Assembly (NCBI RefSeq): GCF_007990265.1
Contig: NZ_BJWH01000032.1
Coordinates: 1 to 36,703, forward strand
DNA: 36,703 nucleotides
DNA from: Cellulomonas terrae
GTDB taxonomy: Bacteria > Actinomycetota > Actinomycetes > Actinomycetales > Cellulomonadaceae
Direction of reading: 5' to 3'
Shown one piece after another: positions 14,887-22,303 of the stretch. Within the stretch, counting starts at the first letter, position 1. Every line of letters starts with the position of its first letter. Below the pieces are notes generated by a model. It ran no database searches. It was not told the origin of the DNA and saw only the letters and a program-made list of their open reading frames with translations. The position numbers and the translations under genes are program-made.

Positions 14887-16368
14887 TCAGGGTGCGACGC
14901 CCCGCGTCCAGGACACCAGGCCGATGCTCCACACCGGCACGTCCGCGGTGGGTGCGGGCTCCGGCGCCAGGACCGCCGACGTCCCGGACGCGGCGTCGTA
15001 GGCGCGCAGCGTGGCAGCGGTCGCGCCGCCGGTGCACCCGCCGGTGGTGCTCTCGACCAGGAGTGGGTCCCCGCCGAGGATCCGGAGGGGAGAGCTGCCC
15101 GGTGCGACCGGCGCCGCGCGGGCCGACGAACCCGTCCAGAGGTAGGTGTCGTCGGCGCAGCGGACGTCCAGGGAGCCGACGGCCCCGGCGAACGCGACCG
15201 TGCCCGAGCTCACCCACGCGCCGCTCCAGGTGTCGGTCGGGTGAGGGTCGGTAAGTCCGATCCGGGTCAGCAGGGTCGGCGTCGCACCGGACGGGCTGAC
15301 GTCGATCCGGTAGTAGGCGGCGTTCGCGGCCGCGGGGTCGGTCTCCGAGGTGCCGTCGTCGGTGCAGAAGGCCAGCAGTCGACCTGGGTCGAACCATCCC
15401 ACGACGTCGCACCGCTGCCCGGGAACACCGTAGGAGAGCTGGGTGGTGCCGCCGTCGACGACGTCGAGCAGCAGGAAGCCCTCCTCGGCCTCGAGGTCCT
15501 CGGGACCGTTGGAGACCAACCAACGACCGGTGGGGTCGAGCAGCCACACGAAGCCGATGTCGCCGACGAACTCCGGGGCGCTGCCGTCCTGCCTCACGCG
15601 GTACAGGTTCGACACGATGGCGTCGGTGCTGGCCGCCTCGTCCCAGAGCTCGACACCGTCGGCGGCGTCGCCCACGTACATGTTCGGGAAGTAGTCGCTG
15701 CTGAACAGCCCGAGGGCGGTGGGCGTCAGCGTCCCGCTCGTCAGGTCGAGCACGGCGCGCGACTCCATTCCCACCCCGAGATCGCCGACCCACTCGATCC
15801 TGACGACCGCGGTGGTCGATCCGGCCTCCCACCGCAGGATCGTGACGCCCATGTCGAGCGGGAGATCGACCACCCGGTACATCTCACCTGCGGGGGACAC
15901 CAGGACCACGGTGTGCACGACTCCGCCGGGGATCCCCTCGACCCCCGGCTCGAGCTCCGTGGCGCCGGCCGGCACCGAGTGGTAGGTCGCAAGCACCCAC
16001 CCCGGCGTTGCCTGCTCGAGCAGGCCGGGCGGGAGGCTCCTGGTGGGTGGCAGACCGAGGATCTCGTCGTGCACCACGGTCGGTGTGGGAGTGGTCGCAG
16101 ACGGAGCCGGGGACGAGGTCGCGCTCGGCGTCGACGTGGTCGCCGGCAGGGGCGGGTCCGTGCGCTGGAGGCCGAACCACGACGCACCCGCGACGGCCAC
16201 CGCCACCGCGCCGACACCCAGTCCTTGGACGGAGTGCCGGACGGTTCGGCGCCGCCTCACCGAACGGACGGTGGCCGCGAGCGCACCGGCACCCGGCTGC
16301 AGGTCGGCCATCGACTCCTCACGTGCGGCGACCCCCGCGTGCATCAGGTCCGTCAGGTCACGCTCCAC
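14887..16368 (-). CDS. Membrane-anchored partner of the ECF sigma factor, probable extracytoplasmic propeller-like domain
   Basis: 493 residues: a short cytoplasmic N-terminus (about 1-45, VERDLTDLMHAGVAAREESM), one transmembrane helix (about 46-66), a T/P/S-rich spacer, then a large extracellular domain with repeated strand-like blades (EMYRVVDLP, GFVWLLDPTGRWLVSNG, GRLLAFCTDDG, TYLWTGSS) resembling a beta-propeller. GTG 16368 is used because it overlaps the sigma-factor stop by 11 bp (coupling); ATG 16311 (MADLQPG) is an alternative with GAGGAG upstream. The layout suits an anti-sigma or sensor protein, but no zinc-type HxxxCxxC anti-sigma motif is present, so that role is inferred from context. 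Confidence 0.75.
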   Translation of the reverse strand: MERDLTDLMHAGVAAREESMADLQPGAGALAATVRSVRRRRTVRHSVQGLGVGAVAVAVAGASWFGLQRTDPPLPATTSTPSATSSPAPSATTPTPTVVHDEILGLPPTRSLPPGLLEQATPGWVLATYHSVPAGATELEPGVEGIPGGVVHTVVLVSPAGEMYRVVDLPLDMGVTILRWEAGSTTAVVRIEWVGDLGVGMESRAVLDLTSGTLTPTALGLFSSDYFPNMYVGDAADGVELWDEAASTDAIVSNLYRVRQDGSAPEFVGDIGFVWLLDPTGRWLVSNGPEDLEAEEGFLLLDVVDGGTTQLSYGVPGQRCDVVGWFDPGRLLAFCTDDGTSETDPAAANAAYYRIDVSPSGATPTLLTRIGLTDPHPTDTWSGAWVSSGTVAFAGAVGSLDVRCADDTYLWTGSSARAAPVAPGSSPLRILGGDPLLVESTTGGCTGGATAATLRAYDAASGTSAVLAPEPAPTADVPVWSIGLVSWTRGVAP

Positions 16369-16906
16369 GCTCCACCTCCTGTGCCGGCACCAGGACCACG
16401 GGGTCGCTGTCCGTGCTCGTCGTGCCCAGCGCGGCGTTGAGCGCGGCGACGCCATCGGAGACGTACCGCTTGACCGCCCCGTCGCTGAGACCCAGCACAC
16501 TCGCGGTCTCTCGCACCGACAGGTCGTCGAGATGGCGCAGCACGATGCAGGCTCGGACCCGCGGGCTCAGTGCGAGGAGCGCCGCCTCGACGTCCGTCGC
16601 CAGCCCGTGCTCGTCCAGGCCGGCGGACGGCTGGCGGCGTGCGGCCGTCCGTTCGACTGCGGACCGCTCGCGGTCGCCGCGGCGGACCCGGTCGACGAAC
16701 CGCGACACGATCGCCCGCCGCACGTACTGCTCCGCCTGTCCGACGGACCCGAACCGGGCCCGGGCGGCGAACGTCGCGACGAGCGCCTCCTGCACCAGGT
16801 CCTCGGCGTCGGCGCGCGACGGCACCAGCAGCATCGCCCGTGCCACGAGCCGCGGGTAGCGCTCGCGCGCCACCTGCTCGAGCATCGGCTCCCATCCGCG
16901 GCCCAT
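16358..16906 (-). CDS. ECF-type RNA polymerase sigma factor (SigE-like group)
   Basis: 182 residues. Sigma region 2 (RYPRLVARAMLLVPSRADAEDLVQEALVATF, then QAEQYVRRAIVSRFVDRVRR) and region 4 (LLALSPRVRACIVLRHLDDLSVRETASVLGLS, DGAVKRYVSDGVAAL) are present with no region 3. ATG 16906 follows AGGAAGGGG. It directs RNA polymerase to a stress or envelope regulon not identifiable here. It is co-transcribed with a membrane protein that overlaps its end, and is divergent from the MFS gene. Confidence 0.93.
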   Translation of the reverse strand: MGRGWEPMLEQVARERYPRLVARAMLLVPSRADAEDLVQEALVATFAARARFGSVGQAEQYVRRAIVSRFVDRVRRGDRERSAVERTAARRQPSAGLDEHGLATDVEAALLALSPRVRACIVLRHLDDLSVRETASVLGLSDGAVKRYVSDGVAALNAALGTTSTDSDPVVLVPAQEVERGA

Positions 16907-16950
16907 CGAACCCCTTCCTCGCACGCGGCGATCACCAGCTGGTCACCTAG

Positions 16951-16976
16951 AACGTCTCGGCACACGATTCGGTTGG
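16951..16976 (-). promoter_or_regulatory. Possible ECF autoregulatory promoter
   Basis: On the minus strand CCAACC (complement of 16971-16976) and CGTT (complement of 16951-16954) are 16 bp apart, resembling ECF promoters with an AACC -35 and CGT-type -10, about 45 bp before the sigma-factor start. Autoregulation is common for ECF factors. Low certainty. Confidence 0.35.
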
Positions 16977-17049
16977 GGTGAGTCCGGCACGACCGGTGCG
17001 TCTCCTGACGGGAGACAGTGTGCGGCGGGGCGGGTGCGAGGATGAGCCG

Positions 17050-18354
17050 GTGCAGGTGATCGCCGACCTCAAGGCCCTGTGGCCTCTGCGGGACTTCCGC
17101 AAGCTGTTCGCCGTCCGGCTCGTGAGCCAGACGGCCGACGGGATGTTCCAGGTCGGGCTGGCCACCCTGTTCTTCTTCTCCCCGGAGAACGCCAGCACCG
17201 CCGCGGGCGTCGCGACGGCCTTCGCCGTGCTGCTGCTCCCGTTCACCATCGTGGGCCCCTGGGCGGGGGTGCTGCTGGACCGGTGGCGCCGCCGGCAGGT
17301 GCTCGTCGTCGGCAACCTGGTGCGCGTCGGGATCACGGTCGTCATCGCGCTGCTCATGCTGACGGACGGCATCGGCCCGGCGGTGTACGTGCTGGCTCTG
17401 GTGAACCTGTCGATCAACCGGTTCCTGCTGTCGGCGCTCAGTGCGTCGTTGCCGCGCACGGTGGACGGGCCGCTGCTGCTCACCGCGAACTCGTTGACGC
17501 CGACCCTGGGCGCCGCGGCGGCGGGTGTCGGCGGGGCGATCGGGCTGGTTCTCAGCCTCGTGCTGCCCGCCGGGCGTGGCCGGGACGCGACGGCGCTCTT
17601 CCTCGCCGCAGCGGTCATGGCGACGGCGGCGGCGCTGGCCACCCGGCTGGGCAAGGACCGGCTGGGTCCCGACGAGCGCGCCGACGCGGCCCAGCTGCGT
17701 GCCGCCCTCGGCATCCTCGGTCGCGGGCTGGTGGCGGGCGCGCAGCACCTGGTCGCGCGCCGGACTCCCGCCCGGGCCCTCGGCATCATGGCGGCGCACC
17801 GGTTCCTCTACGGCGTCACGTTCATCGCGAGCATCCTCATCGCCCGCAACCTGCTGACGGACCCGGCGGACGCCGACGCGGGCCTGCGGACGTTCGGGCT
17901 CGTCCTCGGGGCGTCCGCGGCGGGCTTCGTGCTCGCCGTCGTCCTCACCCCGGTGCTGTCGCCGCGCACCGGACCGCACGCGTGGATCGTGCTCTGCCTG
18001 AGCCTCGCCGCCGTCAGCCAGCTCCTGCTCGTCGCCTCGGCCGCGCGCACCGCGGTGCTCGTCGCCGCCGGCTTCCTCGGCCTCGCCGCCCAGGGCGCGA
18101 AGATCGCCGTCGACACGATCGTGCAGCGCGACACCGACGACGCCTTCCGCGGCCGTGCGTTCGCGCTCTACGACGTCCTCTACAACGCCGCGTTCGTCGG
18201 CGCCGCCGCCCTCGGCGCGGTGACCCTCCCGGACACCGGGTACTCCCAGGCGCTGTTCCTCGTCCTCGCCGTCGCGTACGCCGGGTTCGCGGCGCTGTAC
18301 GGCTCCGCGTCCCGACGGGCACCCGCCGTGCGGGTCTCCGAGGTCGTCGCATGA
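17050..18354 (+). CDS. MFS transporter
   Basis: 434 residues, about 12 transmembrane helices with the MFS loop motif between helices 2 and 3 (GVLLDRWRRRQVLVVGN). The N-terminus VQVIADLKALWPLRDFRKLFAVRLVSQTADGMFQVGLA resembles MFS_3/MFS_1-type exporters. GTG 17050 is preferred because GAGGA at 17038-17042 is well spaced; the frame is open back to 16978. Substrate unknown. Its stop overlaps the start of the LOV phosphatase (ATGA), so a light- or redox-linked signalling protein is co-produced with this transporter. Confidence 0.88.
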   Translation: MQVIADLKALWPLRDFRKLFAVRLVSQTADGMFQVGLATLFFFSPENASTAAGVATAFAVLLLPFTIVGPWAGVLLDRWRRRQVLVVGNLVRVGITVVIALLMLTDGIGPAVYVLALVNLSINRFLLSALSASLPRTVDGPLLLTANSLTPTLGAAAAGVGGAIGLVLSLVLPAGRGRDATALFLAAAVMATAAALATRLGKDRLGPDERADAAQLRAALGILGRGLVAGAQHLVARRTPARALGIMAAHRFLYGVTFIASILIARNLLTDPADADAGLRTFGLVLGASAAGFVLAVVLTPVLSPRTGPHAWIVLCLSLAAVSQLLLVASAARTAVLVAAGFLGLAAQGAKIAVDTIVQRDTDDAFRGRAFALYDVLYNAAFVGAAALGAVTLPDTGYSQALFLVLAVAYAGFAALYGSASRRAPAVRVSEVVA

Positions 18355-20039
18355 GCAGCGACGACAAGGTGGTCGGCCAGCAGGACGACCTGCCCCTGAA
18401 TGCGGTCCTGTCCAGCGACCTCGCGCTCTCGATCTCCGACGCGCTGCGCGACGACGACCCCCTCGTCTGGGTCAACGGCGCGTTCACCCGGCTCACCGGC
18501 TACCCGGCCGAGGACGTGCTCGGCCGCAACTGCCGGTTCCTGCAGGGTGCGGACACCGACCCGATCGCCGTGTCACGCATCCGGACCGCGCTCGACCAGC
18601 AGCGTGCGGTCGCCACCGTCATCCGCAACTACCGGCGCGACGGCACCCCGTTCTGGAACCAGGTGGTCATCAGCCCGGTCGTCGACGAGTCCGGGCGGGT
18701 CACCCACCACATCGGTATCCAGGTCGACGTCACCGACCGGGTCGAGTCCGAGCGCAGCCACGACCTCGACATCGACGTGCCCCACCAGGCGACGGCGCGG
18801 CTGGACCTGCTGGCCCGGATCAGCGACGAGCTGGCGCAGCACCTGGAGTACGACGACGCGGTGGACGCCCTCGGTGACATCGCGGTCCCGGCGCTGGCCA
18901 CGTGGGGTTTCGTCGCGGTGACCGACGACCGGGGCAAGTTCGACCGCATCCACCTGGTCGTCGCCGACCCGGACGACCGGGCGACGGCACGCGCCCTCGC
19001 GCACGAGGACATCAGCTGGCTGTCCCGCGCACCGAAGATCACCGAGGCGCTCACCAGCGGACCGGGCTTCGTGGCGACGCCGTACGCGATCGACGTCGCC
19101 GGTCTCCCGGGCCGGACCACCCCCGCGCAGCTCGACCTCCTGCGTCGCCTCGGCCTGGGCAGCGCGATGGTGGTCCCGCTGCGGGCTCGGGACCGGGTGC
19201 TCGGTGTGCTGACCCTCGTGGCCGTCGACGGGTTCACGGCCGACGCCGTCGTCACGGCCGCGCACCTGGGCCGCCGCGCCGGCCTGGCCCTCGACAACGT
19301 CCGCCTGCTCCTGGCCGAGCGCACCGCCACCCTCACCCTGCAGCGGAGCCTGCTCCCCGAGATCCCGCAGATCCCCGGGCTCGACATCGCCGCCGCGTAC
19401 ATCCCGTCGGGCCGCCGCGCCGAGGTCGGCGGCGACTGGTTCGACGTCCTGCCGCTGCCGGACGGCGCGATCGGGCTGACCGTCGGGGACGTCGTCGGCC
19501 ACGACCTGCGGGCCGCCGCCGTGATGGGCCAGCTCCGGTCGCTGCTGCGCTCCTACGCCTGGGAGGGCTCGTCGCCCGGGGAGGTCCTGGCGCGCGTCGA
19601 CGGGCTGGTCCGCGGTCTCGACATCGCCGACATCGCCACGTGCGTGTACCTGCGGTGGCGGTCGACGGACGCCGGCGCCGACGTCACGTACGCGCGCGCC
19701 GGCCACCCGCCTCCGCTGCTCCGCCTGGCCGGCGGCGAGGTCCGACCCCTCGACGGCGCACTCCGCACACCCCTGGGGCTCGAAGGGTCCGGCGGCGCGG
19801 AGGGCACGGCCGTCGTCCCCGTCGGCGCGACGCTCGTCCTCTACACGGACGGGCTGGTCGAGCGCCGCGACCGGGGCCTGCGCGACGGCATCGCGGCGCT
19901 CACCACCGAGCTCGGCGCGGTCCCGGACGACGCCGACGCGACCATGGTCCGGGACCTGCTGGTCAAGACGTTCGTCGGCACCCACCAGGAGGACGACGTG
20001 TGCCTGCTCGTCGTCAGGCGCGAGCCGCCCACCAGCTGA
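18351..20039 (+). CDS. LOV-GAF-PP2C (SpoIIE-type) phosphatase, probable blue-light receptor
   Basis: 562 residues. Residues about 28-130 are a LOV-type PAS domain with the flavin signature GRNCRFLQG (photo-adduct Cys C61) and the FMN contacts N93, N103 and Q124 (NYRRDGTPFWN; HIGIQVDVT). A GAF-like domain follows (about 145-322), then a PP2C/SpoIIE phosphatase (about 335-556) with metal-binding acidic residues D362 (VGGDWFDV), D380 (GDVVGHD), D500 (YTDG) and D549. All key residues are intact. Such proteins usually dephosphorylate anti-anti-sigma STAS proteins, so blue light may control an alternative sigma factor; the target is not in the window. It starts in an ATGA overlap with the MFS gene. 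Its 3' end overlaps the 3' end of pcnA by 26 bp. Confidence 0.94.
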   Translation: MSSDDKVVGQQDDLPLNAVLSSDLALSISDALRDDDPLVWVNGAFTRLTGYPAEDVLGRNCRFLQGADTDPIAVSRIRTALDQQRAVATVIRNYRRDGTPFWNQVVISPVVDESGRVTHHIGIQVDVTDRVESERSHDLDIDVPHQATARLDLLARISDELAQHLEYDDAVDALGDIAVPALATWGFVAVTDDRGKFDRIHLVVADPDDRATARALAHEDISWLSRAPKITEALTSGPGFVATPYAIDVAGLPGRTTPAQLDLLRRLGLGSAMVVPLRARDRVLGVLTLVAVDGFTADAVVTAAHLGRRAGLALDNVRLLLAERTATLTLQRSLLPEIPQIPGLDIAAAYIPSGRRAEVGGDWFDVLPLPDGAIGLTVGDVVGHDLRAAAVMGQLRSLLRSYAWEGSSPGEVLARVDGLVRGLDIADIATCVYLRWRSTDAGADVTYARAGHPPPLLRLAGGEVRPLDGALRTPLGLEGSGGAEGTAVVPVGATLVLYTDGLVERRDRGLRDGIAALTTELGAVPDDADATMVRDLLVKTFVGTHQEDDVCLLVVRREPPTS

Positions 20040-21522
20040 GCAGCTCGTCGCGGGCGGCGTCCGGGCCCAGCGGCCCGCGTTCCATCCGCAGCTCCAGCAG
20101 GTGCTTGTAGGCCTCGCCCACCTCGCGCCCCGGCGTCAGCCCGAGGATCTCCATGATCTGCGTGCCGTCCAGGTCGGGCCGGATCGAGCTCAGCTCCTCC
20201 TGCTCCCGCAGCAGCGCGATCCGCTCCTCGAGGTCGTCGTACGCCGCCGAGAGCCGAGCCGCCTTGCGCAGATTCCGCGTGGTGCAGTCGGAGCGGGTCA
20301 GCCGGTGCAGCCGCTCCAGCAGCGGACCCGCGTCGGTGACGTAACGGCGCACCGCGGAGTCGGTCCAGCCGCCCTCGCCGTACCCGTGGAACCGCAGGTG
20401 CAGCTCGGTCAGCCGCGCGACCGCCTGCACGGTCGCCTTGTCGAACCGCAGCTCCTTGAGCCGCTTGGCGACCAGCTTGGCGCCGACCATCTCGTGGTGG
20501 TGGAAGCTGACGCCGCCGCCCTCCTCGTGCCGCTTGGTCTTCGGCTTGCCGATGTCGTGCAGGAGCGCCGCCAGCCGCAGCACCAGGTCCGGGCCGGGCA
20601 CCGGTCCGTCCGGGCCGGTCTCCAGGGCGATCGCCCGCTCGAGGACCATGAGCGAGTGCTCGTAGACGTCCTTGTGCCGGTGGTGCTCGTCGACCTCCAG
20701 GCGCAGGGCCGGCAGCTCCGGCAGGACGTGGGCGGCCAGGCCCGTCTCGACCAGGACCTCCAGACCCGCCCGCGGCTGCGCCGAGACCAGCAGCTTGCTG
20801 AGCTCGTCCCGCACCCGCTCCGCCGACACGATCGTGATCCGGTCGGCCATGGCCACGATCGCGTCCCGGGCGGCCGGATCGACGGCGAAGCCCAGCTGGC
20901 CGGCGAAGCGCGCGGCACGCATCATCCGCAGCGGGTCGTCGTCGAACGACTGCCGCGGGTCCACCGGGGTCCGCAGCACGCCGGCCGCCAGGTCGGTGAG
21001 GCCGTCGAACGGGTCGACGAACGTCAGGTCCGGGACGCGGACCGCCATGGAGTTGACCGTGAAGTCCCGACGGGACAGGTCGCCCTCCAGCGAGTCGCCG
21101 AACGCGACCTGCGGCTTGCGTGACGTCGGGTCGTACTCGTCGGACCTGTAGGTGGTCACCTCGACGACGACGTCGTCCGCGAGCGACGAGCGCCGAACCG
21201 CGAACCGGCGCGCGCCGATCGTGCCGAACTCCTTGCCGATGTCCCAGTGCGCGTCGCCCCAGCGGGCCAGGATCGCCTGCGTCTCGTCGGGGGTCGCGGA
21301 CGTCGCGAAGTCGAGGTCCGCCGACGCCCGGCCGAGGAACGCGTCGCGCACGGGTCCGCCGACCAGCGCGAGCTCGTGCCCGGCCGCCCGGAACAGGTCG
21401 CCCAGCTCGAGGGCGTCGCTGGGCAACCCTGCCAGCACACCGAGCGCACGCTTCTGCAGCGCCACCAGGGCGGCGCTCAGGTCAGGGGAGTCGAGACCGA
21501 CAGACGGATCGCGGGAGGGCAC
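20014..21522 (-). CDS. pcnA: CCA tRNA nucleotidyltransferase (PcnA family)
   Basis: 502 residues. Adds or repairs the CCA end of tRNAs. The nucleotidyltransferase head has LVGGPVRDAFLGR and the DLDF metal-binding pair (about 53-73), then RRDFTVNSMA and DDPLRMMRAARFAGQLGF; a C-terminal HD domain (LLHDIGKPKTK, HHHEMVG) follows, typical of the actinobacterial form. GTG 21522 is the first start in the frame; no strong ribosome-binding site is visible. It is divergent from the Nudix gene across a repeat-containing spacer, as in mycobacteria (Rv3907c/Rv3908). Confidence 0.95.
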   Translation of the reverse strand: MPSRDPSVGLDSPDLSAALVALQKRALGVLAGLPSDALELGDLFRAAGHELALVGGPVRDAFLGRASADLDFATSATPDETQAILARWGDAHWDIGKEFGTIGARRFAVRRSSLADDVVVEVTTYRSDEYDPTSRKPQVAFGDSLEGDLSRRDFTVNSMAVRVPDLTFVDPFDGLTDLAAGVLRTPVDPRQSFDDDPLRMMRAARFAGQLGFAVDPAARDAIVAMADRITIVSAERVRDELSKLLVSAQPRAGLEVLVETGLAAHVLPELPALRLEVDEHHRHKDVYEHSLMVLERAIALETGPDGPVPGPDLVLRLAALLHDIGKPKTKRHEEGGGVSFHHHEMVGAKLVAKRLKELRFDKATVQAVARLTELHLRFHGYGEGGWTDSAVRRYVTDAGPLLERLHRLTRSDCTTRNLRKAARLSAAYDDLEERIALLREQEELSSIRPDLDGTQIMEILGLTPGREVGEAYKHLLELRMERGPLGPDAARDELLSWWAARA

Positions 21523-21543
21523 TCGTCCAAGCCTGCCAGATCG

Positions 21544-21678
21544 GAGCGGGTGGGCGGAGTGCAGCGGAGGGTGGGGGCGCGCCAGCGCACCCGCCCGCAG
21601 CGGAACGCAGGCCGCCCGCGACCCATGAGTGTCGAGCGGGTGGGCGGAGTGCAGCGGAGGGTGGGGGCGCGCCAGCGC
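21544..21678. repeat. Dispersed intergenic repeat, copies 2 and 3 in tandem
   Basis: Bases 21544-21588 and 21634-21678 are an identical 45-bp sequence, 90 bp apart, between pcnA and the Nudix gene. The first continues into the same sequence as the copy after ino1 (21559-21607 matches 14748-14796 with two differences). No protein is expected from this spacer. Confidence 0.9.
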
Positions 21679-21736
21679 GGCGGACGGACCTGCCGCGTGG
21701 CGACCCGTGCGGGCCGGATGAGCGTCGCCAAGTCGT

Positions 21737-21742
21737 TACAGT
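21737..21742 (+). promoter_or_regulatory. Candidate -10 box for a leaderless Nudix-DUF6049-murJ message
   Basis: TACAGT (TANNNT type) ends six bases before the ATG at 21749, and there is no Shine-Dalgarno sequence, so transcription probably starts at or next to the start codon. Leaderless messages are common in actinobacteria. No clear -35 was found. Confidence 0.5.
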
Positions 21743-21748
21743 GTCGAT

Positions 21749-22303
21749 ATGTCGAGCCCGGCGCGTCCACCCGTCCCCGGGGGCGTCCCAGCGCCGCCGG
21801 GCGGTCACCCGCTGCGCATCGACCCCCGCCACAGCCTCACGCGGGTCCCGTCCGCTCCCCTGCCGGTCGTCGACGAGACCTCCGCGGGCGGCATCGTCGT
21901 CAGCCGCCGCGCAGGCGTCGACCACGCGGCGGTCATCGCGCGCCGCAACCGCGCGGGCCGCCTCGAGTGGTGCCTGCCGAAGGGCCACCTCGAGGGCGAC
22001 GAGACGCCCGAGGAGGCCGCCGTCCGCGAGATCGCGGAGGAGACCGGCATCACCGGGCAGGTGCTGCGTCGGCTCGGGGTCATCGACTACTGGTTCAGCG
22101 GCGACGACCGTCGCGTGCACAAGGTCGTCCACCACTTCCTCCTGGGCGCGACCGGGGGCTTCCTCACCGTCGAGGGAGACCCGGACGGCGAGGCCGAGGA
22201 TGCCGCGTGGATCCCCGTGGCGGAGCTGAACGGGGTGCTCGCGTACCCGAACGAACGGCGGCTCGCCGAGGCAGCACTCGTCGTGCTCGTCGGCGAGGAA
22301 TGA
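21749..22303 (+). CDS. Nudix hydrolase (MutT4-like position)
   Basis: 184 residues. A perfect Nudix box is at about 79-101 (GHLEGDETPEEAAVREIAEETGI, pattern GX5EX7REUXEEXGU). The N-terminal 40 residues are proline-rich and probably disordered. It hydrolyses a nucleoside-diphosphate-linked substrate; which one cannot be told. It is divergent from pcnA and coupled by an ATGA overlap to the DUF6049 gene, the same order as mycobacterial Rv3908-Rv3909-Rv3910. Confidence 0.93.
   Translation: MSSPARPPVPGGVPAPPGGHPLRIDPRHSLTRVPSAPLPVVDETSAGGIVVSRRAGVDHAAVIARRNRAGRLEWCLPKGHLEGDETPEEAAVREIAEETGITGQVLRRLGVIDYWFSGDDRRVHKVVHHFLLGATGGFLTVEGDPDGEAEDAAWIPVAELNGVLAYPNERRLAEAALVVLVGEE

Noticed and set aside
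21523..21748. Repeat cluster considered as a CRISPR array
   Set aside because: Only two full copies 90 bp apart, no set of unique spacers, no cas genes.
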